Part shown: piece after piece, positions 37,114 to 47,342 of the stretch | Position numbering within the stretch: the stretch's first letter is position 1 | Layout: every line of letters begins with the position of its first letter | Assembly (NCBI GenBank): GCA_036852015.1 | Contig: JAANDG010000101.1 | Coordinates: forward strand, 124,001 to 188,000 | Direction of reading: 5' to 3' | DNA from: Pelodera strongyloides | Taxonomy: Eukaryota > Nematoda > Chromadorea > Rhabditida > Rhabditidae | Length of the DNA stretch: 64,000 bases | Translations under genes and position numbers: made by a program | Notes under the pieces: generated by a model | Databases searched by the model: none | Seen by the model: the letters and a program-made list of their open reading frames with translations, nothing else | What the model was told of the DNA's origin: nothing

Positions 37114-40100
37114 ATGCGCCGACCAACTCGCACGTACGTGTTCGTTGCCGCGGGCCTCGTATGTCTACTATGGTTCTTCTTTGCGTCGGGACCCAGTAGA
37201 TTACACCCAGACTACCCGATTTATCCACGACCCCCGATAAAGGTACGGTAGTTTTGTCATCCAGTTTGTGTTTGTAGCGCGCGGTGGTCAGTTCCTTTGT
37301 GTATCTGCATGAATATTGCCAGTTCCATAAGATGCTCACCCGGTTGGAATCATGATTTTTGTGTGTTTGATCATGTTTTAAAGTTGTGACGACTGTGGTA
37401 AAAAAAAACTCCTCTCAGTTCCAGTTCGTAAGTGTGACTGTAACATGTAAATTTATATTATCCCCTTCGTTTATTATTTCAAGACGTGCTCCTTATGTCG
37501 TTAGTGTTTGTTGTCGTGATGTAACTGTATGGCATGATGGTATTTTGGTTGTGAATTAAGGACGACAAAGGCGCGGACTTGAGCGACAGTGACGCGTACA
37601 GAAATGCTATCGGAGCTGACGTCGTCGCGCCAGTTGAACAGGTTATCAGGGTTTATTGATTGCTTGATGTCGAGGTTTATTGATTGATGTGGTATATTGA
37701 TTGCTAATTTGGTTTCTAGTGTATTGTATGGTACCCTTGTGATACATACATGTAGCGTAGCCATGAATTTGGTTACCGCTGACCGTTGTTGTGCTTTTTT
37801 TTATATTTTAATGTTGTTCATGTGTGACTTTGCCCTATATTGTTGTGAGATTGTGTTTAACAGCGTCCAGGTCATATCGGCAAATGTTTAGCGGTGGTAT
37901 ATCGTCGTTAAAGATTATCGGATTTGTATACTGTAGGTAATATCACAGACGAGTTTGTCATTTATTATTTATGCAATATGAATATTTTCAATCTTGTATT
38001 TCAGGTCTCAAGTCAGCTACGCACTCACAATAATACTGTTGTTGACGAAAAGTCGCCGTTTATATTTATTGGTGGGTTTTTGTTAGTATTCACTTTGTTA
38101 TTGAACATTTATGTAAGTTATGAGATACGTGGTCCACTCTCGCTAGATTTCCGGTCGGGGTCAAGTTTTCGGGCTTCTGTCGTTTCTATTCCTCGTTATC
38201 TTATTATATAAAGGAAAAGAGTTTACTTTTTTGTTTGAAGCCGCGTGTGAACGCAACAGAGCCCATTCATAAAGATTTGCTCGCAGAAATGGAACATACA
38301 AAACCTTTGTCTCCGGCGGGATTCGAACCCACCGCGAATAGCGCTAAGAATTGTTTCACAGTCGAGCGCTCCTCTACCTGTTGAGCTACGGTGCCATATA
38401 ATGCGAAACAATAGGCCGTAGGCCGATTCCTCCAGTCGGAGAAGAGCCCGTAGGGCTCTTCGAACGGCTGGTTACTGTATAACCTATAGATCTCTTTAAC
38501 CGCACGTCTACTTTATTGGATAGTAAACATCTAGATTATTGACACATTATTGGACAATGATAATACCGTTTTCCTCTGCTTTAGGCGGTATGCCTCGTTC
38601 CGGAACGACTCTGATGCGCGCAATGCTCGATGCTCATCCGGACGTACGATGCGGGGAAGAGACGAGAGTTATACCACGGATATTAGGACTACGGTATGCT
38701 GATTGGTTGATGGAATAGGAATAATTTGGTTGTTGACAGGTGGGCGTAATCGTAAAGCTCGCCGGTAACTCTGCGTGTGATCTGTACTATACAAATCTCG
38801 CAAGCGGTTCGGTGGTAAGCTCGCATGTTCTTTTTACGCTTCAAGAGCGTGCACCTTTATTCAAAGGTGAAAACGCAGATTCAGTGTTCGCTTATGAAAT
38901 GTTCCGCAGAGGTCCTGAGCAGTAGGCGACGAGTTCCAGATGATAAATTGCTCGACGTCTTCGACATTTGATTATTTGCTTACTGTAATTTTATGTTCAG
39001 CGGTCAGTGGCGGCGTTCCGAGAAAGAATGGAACCGATTGCAACAGGCAGGAGTGAACAATGAAGTGATAAATGCGGCGGTTGGAGCCTTTATAATACAG
39101 GTATTGTTCATTTTACTGTTTTTTTTTGTTCTTTTTTTTAACTATAAGTCTAACTTAACTAGTCATGTTGTCGACTGATTAAAGCGGTATGCTACCTGGC
39201 TAGTTGAGCGTTTTCTGATCTGTATATGTGCAAATTGTGTTCTATTGCGTTACCTCTTTGTGCGTAGGAATCAGTAGTAAGACTATAAGATTCACAAACT
39301 ACGTGCCATACCGCTTTAAGGTTATCTATATATCAGGTGATTGCTGGCCACGGAGCTCCTGCACCCCGTCTCTGTAACAAGGACCCGTTCACTTTGAAGA
39401 GTACGACTTACCTGAGTGAACTGTTCCCGAACGCTAAATATCTATTGATGGTACGGGATGGACGCGCCACGGTACACTCGATTATAAGTAGAAAGGTGAG
39501 TCGCTTGAATACTTGTTTGTTGATTATGTGGGTAAATTGCATAGCCATAGCAATCACAATAATGCCTGATATACTTTAGTGCACTGTAGATTGTACTCTT
39601 TTCTCCGGCTCGTTATTCTTTTTTGCTCAATCCTTTAGCGTACTTCCGAAGAACTGCATTATTTTTGACAAATTTGAAATGTTTCAAAACTAGCATTAAC
39701 ACTCCTTTGTTTCGATTCTAATAATGTGCCTTGCCCGTATATTGTTTGTCAAGTAATGCGTAAATCAGCGGTGTGCTTAGTTATAAAAACACGATGACAT
39801 AAAATTGGTGTGATCCGGATGCGTTTTTAGAAAAAACTCTGTTTTTTTTTTAAGTTAACAACAATCTATTTGTTTAGGTCACCATAACGGGATTCAACCT
39901 AAACGACTACGGACAGTGTCTACAGAAGTGGAATACTGGAATAAAGGTTTGTTTTCTGTACATTAACCCGCGGTGTATAGTAAAAGAATTACTTGATTGA
40001 TTTATTGCACCATCTTTTGTCCCGTGTAACCTGTGGCACTGCTTATGTGCAACTGTAGAAGCGTAGATAATACAAAAGATAAGATACAACCACCCGTGAG

Positions 40101-41688
40101 TAAATGGCGGTGGCTTGTTATTCTTGTTGGAATTATATTTTAAACGTACTCGTTTTTTTCAGCTAATGGTTGAACAGTGCGAAGAAGTGGGACCGGAGAA
40201 GTGTATGAAGGTTAGTGTTTTATTTTTGACTTTTTGTCGATATCTTTTCTGATGTGGTTTTGCCTGAAAGGAGCACAGAATGGAACACACTTTGCACACG
40301 AACAAGTTATGCAGCGTACTTTTTACAAACCACGTTTCGTGCCTCTTTAAATAATATTTATGTAGGTGTACTACAATCTTTACACGAACCACGTATCGTA
40401 CCGCTTTAATCATTACTTGTGTAGGTGTACTACGAGCAACTGGTCCTGCACCCGGAGCCGCAGATGCGTCAGATACTCAACTTTTTGAATTTGCCATGGA
40501 ATTCGTCGGTACTTCACCACGAACAACTCATCGGAAAGGACATCTCGTTGAGTAAGGTGGAGAGGAGCAGCGATCAGGTAATGGTTGTTGATTGTCTATT
40601 TTTTGGTATCGCTAGTTGGTTATCGTTTTTTTGGTATTGATTGTTGATTGTCGATTTTTTGGTATCGCTAGTTGATTATCGTTTTTTTGGTATTGATTGT
40701 TGATTTCAATGATTCTTTTGGTGTTGATTGATTTGAAGGTCAGTAGTCAGATATTGCTTGATAAAAAAGAGTTGGTACCTAAGATGTAGGTGATATGGCA
40801 ATGAAGCTTGTCTGGCTGGTTCAAATGTTGGGATTTGGCACCTTACATGTGTATGTTTCAAATTGTCTTCAAATACTCAGCGTATTTTCAAATCAGTGGT
40901 AATTTTTGTTGAGAAAGCAGAATGATGGTATATTGGTAAATGCTCTAGTGCTGAAAACAACATACGTGTGTTAAAGCAGTATAACGGCTGTTTTTGAAAC
41001 GAATGATGGATAACTGCATTCGTATGCGCTTATGCTAAGTGAGCTCGATTTGATGCTTGGGAATGCAGTTAAAATCCTTTTCAATAACCGACAGCTATAC
41101 CGCTTTAAAGCGATGTGGTTGTAGTGCCTAACTTCACATAGTTACTTGTATATCTTAAGATTTAAAAAAAAACGCATGGTGTTGTTCAGGTTGTCAAGCC
41201 TGTCAATGTGGATGCCCTGACCAAGTGGGTGGGCCAGATCCCGCAGGAAGTTGTAGAAGATATGGGCAACTTGGCCCCAATGCTCCAGGTCCTCGGATAC
41301 GACCCAATGGCCAACCCGCCGAACTACGGTAGGTTTTTTAGTTAAGTAGCAGCATTGTAGATGGTTTCCCCGATGCTCTAAATGGTTAGCGGAACAATCA
41401 CTGAAGGATTTTCTAAACGATTTTTTCTTTGAAAACCCAATGGCTGCCCTATTTGTAAGAAGAGGGTATCTAGCTAGTATGGCCAAGTCCAAGGGCTATT
41501 AAACGAGCTCATTGTACTAAAAGAAAATGGTCATAGTACTGAAATTAGTGTCCTTCATTGCAGGTAAGCCCGACGATATTGTGCTGAAGAACACTGACGA
41601 CGTGCACAAGAATGGACACGAGTGGTACAAGAAGGCCGTGGAGGTTGTGAATGATCCGGCTCGGGTGGACCCGCCCCAGTTCTCGTAG
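37114..41688 (+). CDS. TPST: Protein-tyrosine sulfotransferase (11 exons)
   Basis: Transfers sulfate from PAPS to tyrosines of secreted and membrane proteins in the trans-Golgi. Exons: 37114-37242, 37561-37641, 38005-38071, 38585-38693, 39001-39100, 39337-39495, 39878-39946, 40163-40210, 40425-40577, 41190-41328, 41564-41688; all GT-AG and in frame, 392 residues, close to the usual ~370-380. Residues about 7-24 form a signal anchor (type II membrane topology). The 5'-phosphosulfate-binding loop is GGMPRSGTT (93-101), followed by the conserved CGEETR block (115-120) with the presumed catalytic Glu. The 3'-phosphate-binding block [10 protein letters not shown] follows in exon 6. The start is the first ATG after the 37085 acceptor. 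Introns carry a Helitron with a tRNA-like cargo (intron 3), MITEs (introns 5 and 9), a duplicated acceptor (intron 8) and a two-copy ~51-bp repeat (about 40604-40704). Confidence 0.95.
38199..38471 (+). mobile_element. Short Helitron with tRNA-like cargo, copy 4 (TPST intron 3)
   Basis: Starts TCTTATTATATAAAG after A (38198). Near the 3' end is a 7-bp hairpin AGAGCCC-GTA-GGGCTCT followed by a 7-nt spacer and CTGG before T (38472). The 5' end is the same as in copies 2 and 3; the 3' hairpin has the same design but different sequence. The 273-bp body carries a degenerate tRNA sequence on the - strand. Confidence 0.82.
38311..38395 (-). pseudogene. tRNA-like sequence inside a Helitron
   Basis: On the - strand it starts GGCACCGTAGCTCAACAGG (A-box-like), has GACTGTGAAAC resembling an anticodon loop with GTG (His), and GTGGGTTCGAATCCCGC (near-perfect T arm and B box). 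The acceptor stem pairs at only about 5 of 7 positions and the anticodon arm does not close normally (extra ~20 nt before the T arm). It is therefore best seen as a tRNA-derived relic or SINE head that may retain a Pol III promoter, not a working tRNA gene. Confidence 0.7.
39182..39316. mobile_element. MITE (AAGCGGTA subtype) in TPST intron 5
   Basis: Ends AAGCGGTATGCTACC and the imperfect complement GTGCCATACCGCTT, flanked by TA (39180-39181, 39317-39318). Only 20 bp separate it from the exon 6 acceptor at 39336. Confidence 0.78.
40325..40437 (+). repeat. Tandem duplication including the exon 9 splice acceptor of TPST
   Basis: Two ~59-bp copies, each with ACCACGT-TCGT-CC-CTTTAA followed by TGTAGGTGTACTAC. 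The downstream copy supplies the real acceptor (exon begins 40425). The upstream copy (potential exon start 40366) would shift the frame, as 59 is not a multiple of three. The unit contains a MITE-like end (TACCGCTTTAA). Confidence 0.68.
40974..41105. mobile_element. MITE (AAGCG family, subtype B) in TPST intron 9
   Basis: Ends AAGCAGTATAACGGCTG and complement (CAGCTATACCGCTT), TA on both flanks, inner arms TTTTTGAAACGA. It ends about 85 bp before the exon 10 acceptor. Confidence 0.78.
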
Positions 41689-42481
41689 GAGATCAAGTGA
41701 CTACAAGGGGTCCGGTACAAAGTACAAACTATAGAATGTAGTTTTGGCTACGTTTGCAAATTAGCTACAGACTACTACAGTACGTGATTTCAAGTCAGCT
41801 TCGTAGGTAGATTTACAGTTGGCTCTAAGAAAGCGCTTGTGATACCAACTATTTATGCTTAAACTATAGCTTATTGTTTGGCCTACTGATTATTAGGCCT
41901 ACCACTAGGCTTACGCTCAGACTTAGAGACCCATAATAATACTATGATCCACATTGAGCACTAGGTAGACATGTATATTGTTTATGTGTATTATTTATAT
42001 TTATCTTATGCTTGTGATATGTGTAATAGTGTAATATACTGTGTAGAGCATAATGTTATAATGGTGTAGAGCAGTGTGCATGCATGTTATAGATGTATTT
42101 AATCAACTCAACTTACTCCCTACTTGTGATTATCGATTGTTTATCTATCTAGTCTAAAGAATTTTAATTGGTTCGGATATTATTGTGTGATAATTATTGT
42201 ACAACTTTGAATTTGACTTGTGATGTAATGTGTAGGTGGTGTGTATGAATCCTATTTTATATATGCAGTTTTTTTGTAATAGTGCCCATGGTGTTTTATA
42301 TATCTCAGATCTTGTCACGTCCATATTTAGGTCACAGCGGTTTATTTTTATTATTGACTTTATTGACTGGTTTATTCTTGTTTAATGATTTTATCTATTT
42401 TTCACTCGGGTTGCCATCTCTTTCCGTCTTTAATAATGAGGGGATTTTTTTTCGCGTATAACTAGCTTGTTCTTGAATTTA
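41689..42481 (+). other. 3' flank of TPST
   Basis: AT-rich sequence without genes. No canonical AATAAA close to the stop codon was noted; the first clear AATAAA seen is at 43126-43131, about 1.4 kb downstream, so the poly(A) site is unassigned. Confidence 0.4.
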
Positions 42482-42614
42482 AAGCGGTGTAACAGCCGGT
42501 TTTGAAACATGTGTTGGACGCTGCCTGTAAGTAACTGCGCGGTTTCACTGTCTAATTTTATTTGTTTACGGTTGTCCACTGTGCGTTTCAAAAAAACCAG
42601 CTGTTATATCGCTT
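42482..42614. mobile_element. MITE (AAGCG family, subtype B)
   Basis: Ends AAGCGGTGTAACAGCCGG and the complement CAGCTGTTATATCGCTT, TA on both flanks; the right flank reads TATG, again supporting TA rather than TTAA. Confidence 0.8.
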
Positions 42615-42616
42615 TA

Positions 42617-43740
42617 TGAGATTTCTAACAAACTATTCATCATTTTAAGATTATGATTTATCCGATTGACTGTGATATTGTTGTATAATTTTTTAATGTG
42701 GATTTTATATGAAGATAAATTTTTATTTATTTTTTATTGCGTTTTTTTATCCTTTGTACATAGTTTGGGTTTCATCCGACCCCTCTTTTTTTCGCTTTCC
42801 ACCCCAAATGTTTTCCTACACCAAAAAAGTCCATTCTTTCTTCTCAATTAGTTAGAGGACCTTGTTTTATACTTTGTGCCAAAATTGCAGCTAAAAATAT
42901 TGAGATTCACCAAAATTATGGCCTTAAACCAAAAATTTCAATTCGATTAGAATATCATATGCATTTAGTTGCTAATTATGACTTCCAGTAAATATAATTG
43001 CGACGTTGTGTAGTTCGTTATAGCATACTGTAGCTCGATATGAAATGTAGGATAATGTTCGATAATCTTACTTTTTTGGTACTATGAAGATGAAGCTAAG
43101 GAACCCATGAGAGATGAATAATAAGAATAAAGTTTATTGCGACGAACTAAAATTATACAAAACATCTATCCCGAGAGAGTGGGATACTTTTTGTATGCCT
43201 GTGTCAAACATATGTTGTTTCCTCAGCTGGTTGCCTTATTTGAACGAAGGATACTGCAGGCACGTTAGCAGTTGCACTGCTTGATTGGAGTCGGGCTGAA
43301 AAAATTATGCGTGAAATGAAAACTGTTCGGAATTTTTTAGACGCGAAGACGTACCTGCTTTTAATTTTTAGTAATAGGATTGTACCCCGGGCCCCGGGGC
43401 CCTAGGCTCTCGGCATCTCCTAATCTTGGTTTTAGGGAAAACAATTTGGACGAAAAAACAATAATAAAAAATTCCTCAAAAAATAAGTCGCTTTTTTAAA
43501 TAGAATTACCAGTGCGAAGAGTATTATGTGGTGACCTGAAAGCTAAGCTATTTTGCTTGCTTGACTTATTAATATTTATAAAGCATAGGCGCATAGGTTC
43601 TTTACCTGCACTGTTTGGGTTTCCGTTGAATAAGTGACTGCTTTGAATAAAACTGTGAGGCTCAATAGAGATTTCTGATAAGTTAGTAGATTGGGTTCGA
43701 TGTTGTTCTTCATGTTGGGGACGTTTTACAATTGATAATG
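42617..43740. other. Gene-poor stretch
   Basis: AT-rich, no recognised gene. It contains AATAAA (43126) and a short GC palindrome (CCCCGGGCCCCGGGGCCC at about 43384). Confidence 0.4.
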
Positions 43741-43781
43741 TCTCGTAGATTCTGAAATGACGATAAGTTGTTTTCGTGTGG

Positions 43782-43836
43782 CTCAGTGGCAGGAAGCGCA
43801 GTTCATAGTGGGTTCGATCCCAGCTGTGGATTTTCT
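43782..43836 (+). pseudogene. Truncated tRNA-like sequence
   Basis: GTGGCTCAGTGGCAGGAAG resembles a tRNA D arm (A box) and TGGGTTCGATCCCAGC a T arm (B box), but only about 15 nt lie between them, so the anticodon arm is missing. Probably a tRNA-derived SINE relic. Confidence 0.5.
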
Positions 43837-43960
43837 TCGTAGTGGTATGTTATTACAGAAACTCGTCGTCTGCCTCTGACCTCCGCTGAACAAGTCACAT
43901 GCTCACGTTGAAGCGGTATTGTACCGCCCTTGAATAAATAAAGGTGCACATTCTTGAAGC

Positions 43961-44470
43961 CTAAGATTTTGAAATGAATTTGTAATTTTGAAATGGATTG
44001 ACTGTGGCTGTGTAGCGTGCAGTGCAGCGCGAAATTCTCCATAATCTCGCGATTCTCGGCATCCTTTCGCGAAAACCTGGCGAAGACGGAGCGAAGTCGC
44101 CGCGCACCCTTTTGCCGCGTTGCGTCAGTGTGGCCATGATCACTCTTTTAGAATATCGCTCCGGGATGAGTTCCCGTATCAGCATCAGCAGGTGAAACGT
44201 TTTTTAAATAAAATGCCTTTTGACCATAACTATTACATTTATTACCTGTTCTTGTAGTATGATCGATATGCCGTCCGCAATAACCACCAGTTGACCAAAA
44301 ACAAAGTTAGAAAAAATGCGTTCTCAACGAGTTGTTTTACCGATGACGGGGCTGAAATGAACAACTTAGAGATAATAAAACCCCGTTGGGAATACTATCT
44401 GTGTATCCCATCCACAACATGTACGACTAATTCTGAAATCTGGTCGAAATTTAATTTATTTATTTTATAA
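43961..44470. other. CpG-rich block and possible terminal exon of an unknown gene
   Basis: 43990-44140 is CpG-rich and open on the - strand (44122 down to 43961). On the + strand, 44258-44470 follows a TTCTTGTAG acceptor and stays open for 70 codons to TAA, with mixed protein-like composition (starts YDRYAVRNNHQLTKNK). A preceding piece ending CAGCAG|GTGAAA at about 44192 could join in phase. No family is recognised. Confidence 0.25.
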
Positions 44471-45255
44471 TAAACACCCTTAATACAAATTAAGAACAAA
44501 TCAAAAATTTAGATTCAGTTTGGTGGGACCGACTCATAGTACGCACAGGTAAGCGATATAATACAAACTTTTCTAGGTTCGCGCACTTCCGGCGCACAAG
44601 GCGTAAACTACGCTTACAATTTTACTGAAGTCAAGCGAAAGTGTTAATCAAGTGGAGAAATCCTGGTTATCGCATGTAGAAGAGTCAGGAGAGAGAGAGA
44701 CAGAGAGACAGCGAGAGAGAGAGAGTGAGGGTGAGAGAGAGATAGGGAGTTGGATAGAGGGAGTAATAAATGACGGAGAGAGAGAAGAAATATATCGAGA
44801 ACAAGCAAAGGGCTGTTACCTGTTTTCCCGTAAAATCGAATTAGAGAATACCTAGTAATCTAGCTGTAAGCGTCTAGTAGAGAATAATCAACCCGGGTTC
44901 GACCCCCAGACGGTGCACCACTGCGTTTCGACCCATATCATGTACGAGGTTTGCAGTACGATGGCCAAGGCTTGGAATATAGTGTAAACATCGACTGGCA
45001 TGCTAGCCTCCTCAGTAGGCAAGGGTTAATCGATCAGCCCCGCCCACGGGCCGTATGCACGACGCCGGGAGTATGCTCCAGACACCCAGATAAAGGAGAG
45101 AGAAAGAGAGGGACCACGCGAATCAGCGAGACGGAGTGACGCTTCCCATCTGGCAGCTGTCCAAGGTTACCGAGATAAGGGACGTAAGCTGTATGGGTGG
45201 CTGGTATAAAACGTTAACACCGTCTCACGGTTCCAACCCTTATTATTCACCGTTA
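44471..45255. other. Non-coding stretch with GA repeat
   Basis: A purine-rich (GAGA) tract at about 44688-44760, then a B-box-like GGGTTCGACCCCC at 44894 without a matching tRNA body. The open frames here (44652-44855, 44951-45139) are low-complexity or featureless. Confidence 0.4.
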
Positions 45256-45667
45256 AAGGGTCAGGCCCATTTCAAATGACCCCTATTTTTGATGATTCCA
45301 TCTAGTTCTCGGTGTCAAATATAGTAGAATGCAATATTTTTCTTATTTTCAAGCACAAAATTCACACACTATTCGGCAATTTACAGTGGGCAGTCATACC
45401 CAACTATTTATCGCAGTTGGCACGCCCCTTCGCTCTCATTGGCCAATATCGCAATTGCCACGCCCAATAGAGCATATTGCCCAATTAGCGCGAAGGGGCG
45501 TGACAACTGCGATAAATAGTTGGGTATGACTGGCAATGGTAAATTGCCGAATACTGCGTGAATTTTGCGCTTGAAAATTAGGAAAATATCATATCCTACT
45601 ATATTTGACATGAAGAATCAGATGGAATCATCAAAAATAGGGGTCATTTGAAATGGGCCTGACCCTT
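45256..45667. mobile_element. Large foldback element with AAGGGTCAGGCCCAT ends
   Basis: Almost the whole 412 bp is one inverted repeat. The outer arms read AAGGGTCAGGCCCATTTCAA and complement; the inner arms (TACCCAACTATTTATCGCAG; CCCCTTCGC) pair around a short centre. Flanks are TA within TTAA. The first 15 bases resemble the ends of the MITE nested in Helitron copy 1 (AAGGGAGAGGCCCAT), so both probably use the same transposase. Confidence 0.82.
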
Positions 45668-45669
45668 TA

Positions 45670-46848
45670 AAGGAAGCAGTCACAATAAATTCGTCATTTT
45701 TACTCGATGAAGAAAAATACGGTACCAGTACCAAGCTACAGAAAAACGAACTTGGGGAGAGAAATCACTGAGAATGAAAGACACCGGGTAGCAGTGCCCG
45801 GAGAGCCCTGATAGAATATGTTTTCTTTTGTCGTGATCGATGTCATCGTCGATGTAGCCAAATTACATCAACAAAGAATTCGTATTGCAGTAAAAATGTG
45901 GAAAATAAAAGTTTGATTTTTTTGAAGAATTTTCTTATAAATATTTCAAAGAAGAAGTTGACCACATAGGAAGTTATTATGATGAAGTACAGCTACATAA
46001 ATGAGATATAAAAAAAACTGTGAGAATCAGAGAGGGAGACAGCAAAAGTCAGCGTAGAGATAGCGGTGAGAATAGAGCGTTCGGCCATATACAGGTAGAT
46101 AAGTACAACACTGAGGAAACTTGGCCGGGGGGCGGCGCGCCCCCGGCCCCACGTCACGGGGCCGCGCACCCCCCGCGCGCCCCACGCCCGTGTCTGGCCC
46201 ATTGGTCTGGGAAAGGCTACACCACCGAAAACCGCGGGGCGGCTGGTGCGCCAGGAGCGCGCCACAGGTGCGCGATAAATTAATTGTGGAAACTGCAAGA
46301 TACTCAGTGAAGGGGCATTTCACACTACGCAGCGAAATAGACTTGTGCATTTCAACCTCCAGCAAACTGATGTTTTTCTTATTCATAGAATTTTAATTGT
46401 AGTACTTCTGTTTAAATTGTTGGCGTTATGTTATTAGTTTGTTGTTACTGGCCCGCTGATTATCTTTAGAATTCCTTTTTACAGATTAGGAATAGATGTT
46501 TATTATTAGTTTAGTTCGTATACAAATTTATAAATTCGATTTCTCGGAATTTAGCGAACTCTAAATGCTGTTTTATACCGTAATCGTCGAACAGAAGTGC
46601 ATCATACGCGCCCTTTCGCAAAACTAAGCTCAAAATTTAGTCACATTTAAATAATACTTTTAGAACTATTATGTCCCTACTTTTTTGATGATTGTTTTTA
46701 TACTTGTTTCTTCTGGTAGACCACCGCTTCTCCGTTCTCGTATCGATAAACCACGTGTCGATCTTTTCTTCTATGTCAATGAAAATAACTGTAAATCTAA
46801 TATTTAAAATAAGAGTCGGTTGCATTTACTTTTACAATATATTTGTAG
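45670..46848. other. Non-coding stretch with a GC-rich block
   Basis: 46120-46275 is markedly GC- and CpG-rich (runs such as GGGGGGCGGCGCGCCCCC) inside AT-rich DNA. The three overlapping open frames there (87-119 codons) are explained by the lack of stop codons in GC-rich sequence. No gene is recognised. Confidence 0.45.
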
Positions 46849-47163
46849 GATACATGTCCAGCAGAAGACCGACGTAATATAGATGACGATGAGGCCAGCT
46901 GGGTATGTTTATTTATATATTTTTATAGTAAAAGCTGATGAGCTATTGCTGTTTTATATGCCACAATGCCACGCGTATTTTCAAAATGGTGCTACTTTTT
47001 TTAAAGTAATACTCAGGCTTCACTTGGTAATGAGTTGATTGAATCACTGTATTTCATGGATGCACAATATCTTTATAATTATACATTTATTTTCCTTTTT
47101 GTTTAGACAACAACCGATGGTACAGCGCAGATGCAACCCAAGATACGCGAGCACCAACAATGA
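46849..47163 (+). CDS. Possible last two exons of an unidentified gene
   Basis: 46849-46902 (after TTTGTAG, before GTATGT; 18 codons, starts DTCPAEDRRNIDDDEASW) and 47107-47163 (after TTGTTTAG; 18 codons then TGA) join in frame and give an acidic, Gln-rich tail. Splice context and lack of stops support an authentic C-terminus, but no upstream exons or family could be identified, so this may be chance. The Penelope-like element begins 180 bp downstream. Confidence 0.35.
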
Positions 47164-47342
47164 AAAAAGGTAAGAACGTGTCATTAACTTATCGTAATTT
47201 TATTTTCGTGCCGAATTTTCAGTCTGTTTTTGTTACAGTTAATGGTGAGTGCACTGTTTAACAGTTTAACTTAGGGCACGTTATTGCATCCCAGGCGCAA
47301 TCGTTTCGATCACGCACCAGTTTGATGTTTGTACGCTTACGT

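Noticed and set aside
38311..38395. Functional tRNA-His gene
   Set aside because: Acceptor stem pairs poorly, the anticodon arm does not close and the variable part is too long; kept as a tRNA-like relic.
46020..46396. Overlapping frames of 87-119 codons
   Set aside because: The GC-rich block lacks stop codons in every frame; none resembles a protein family.
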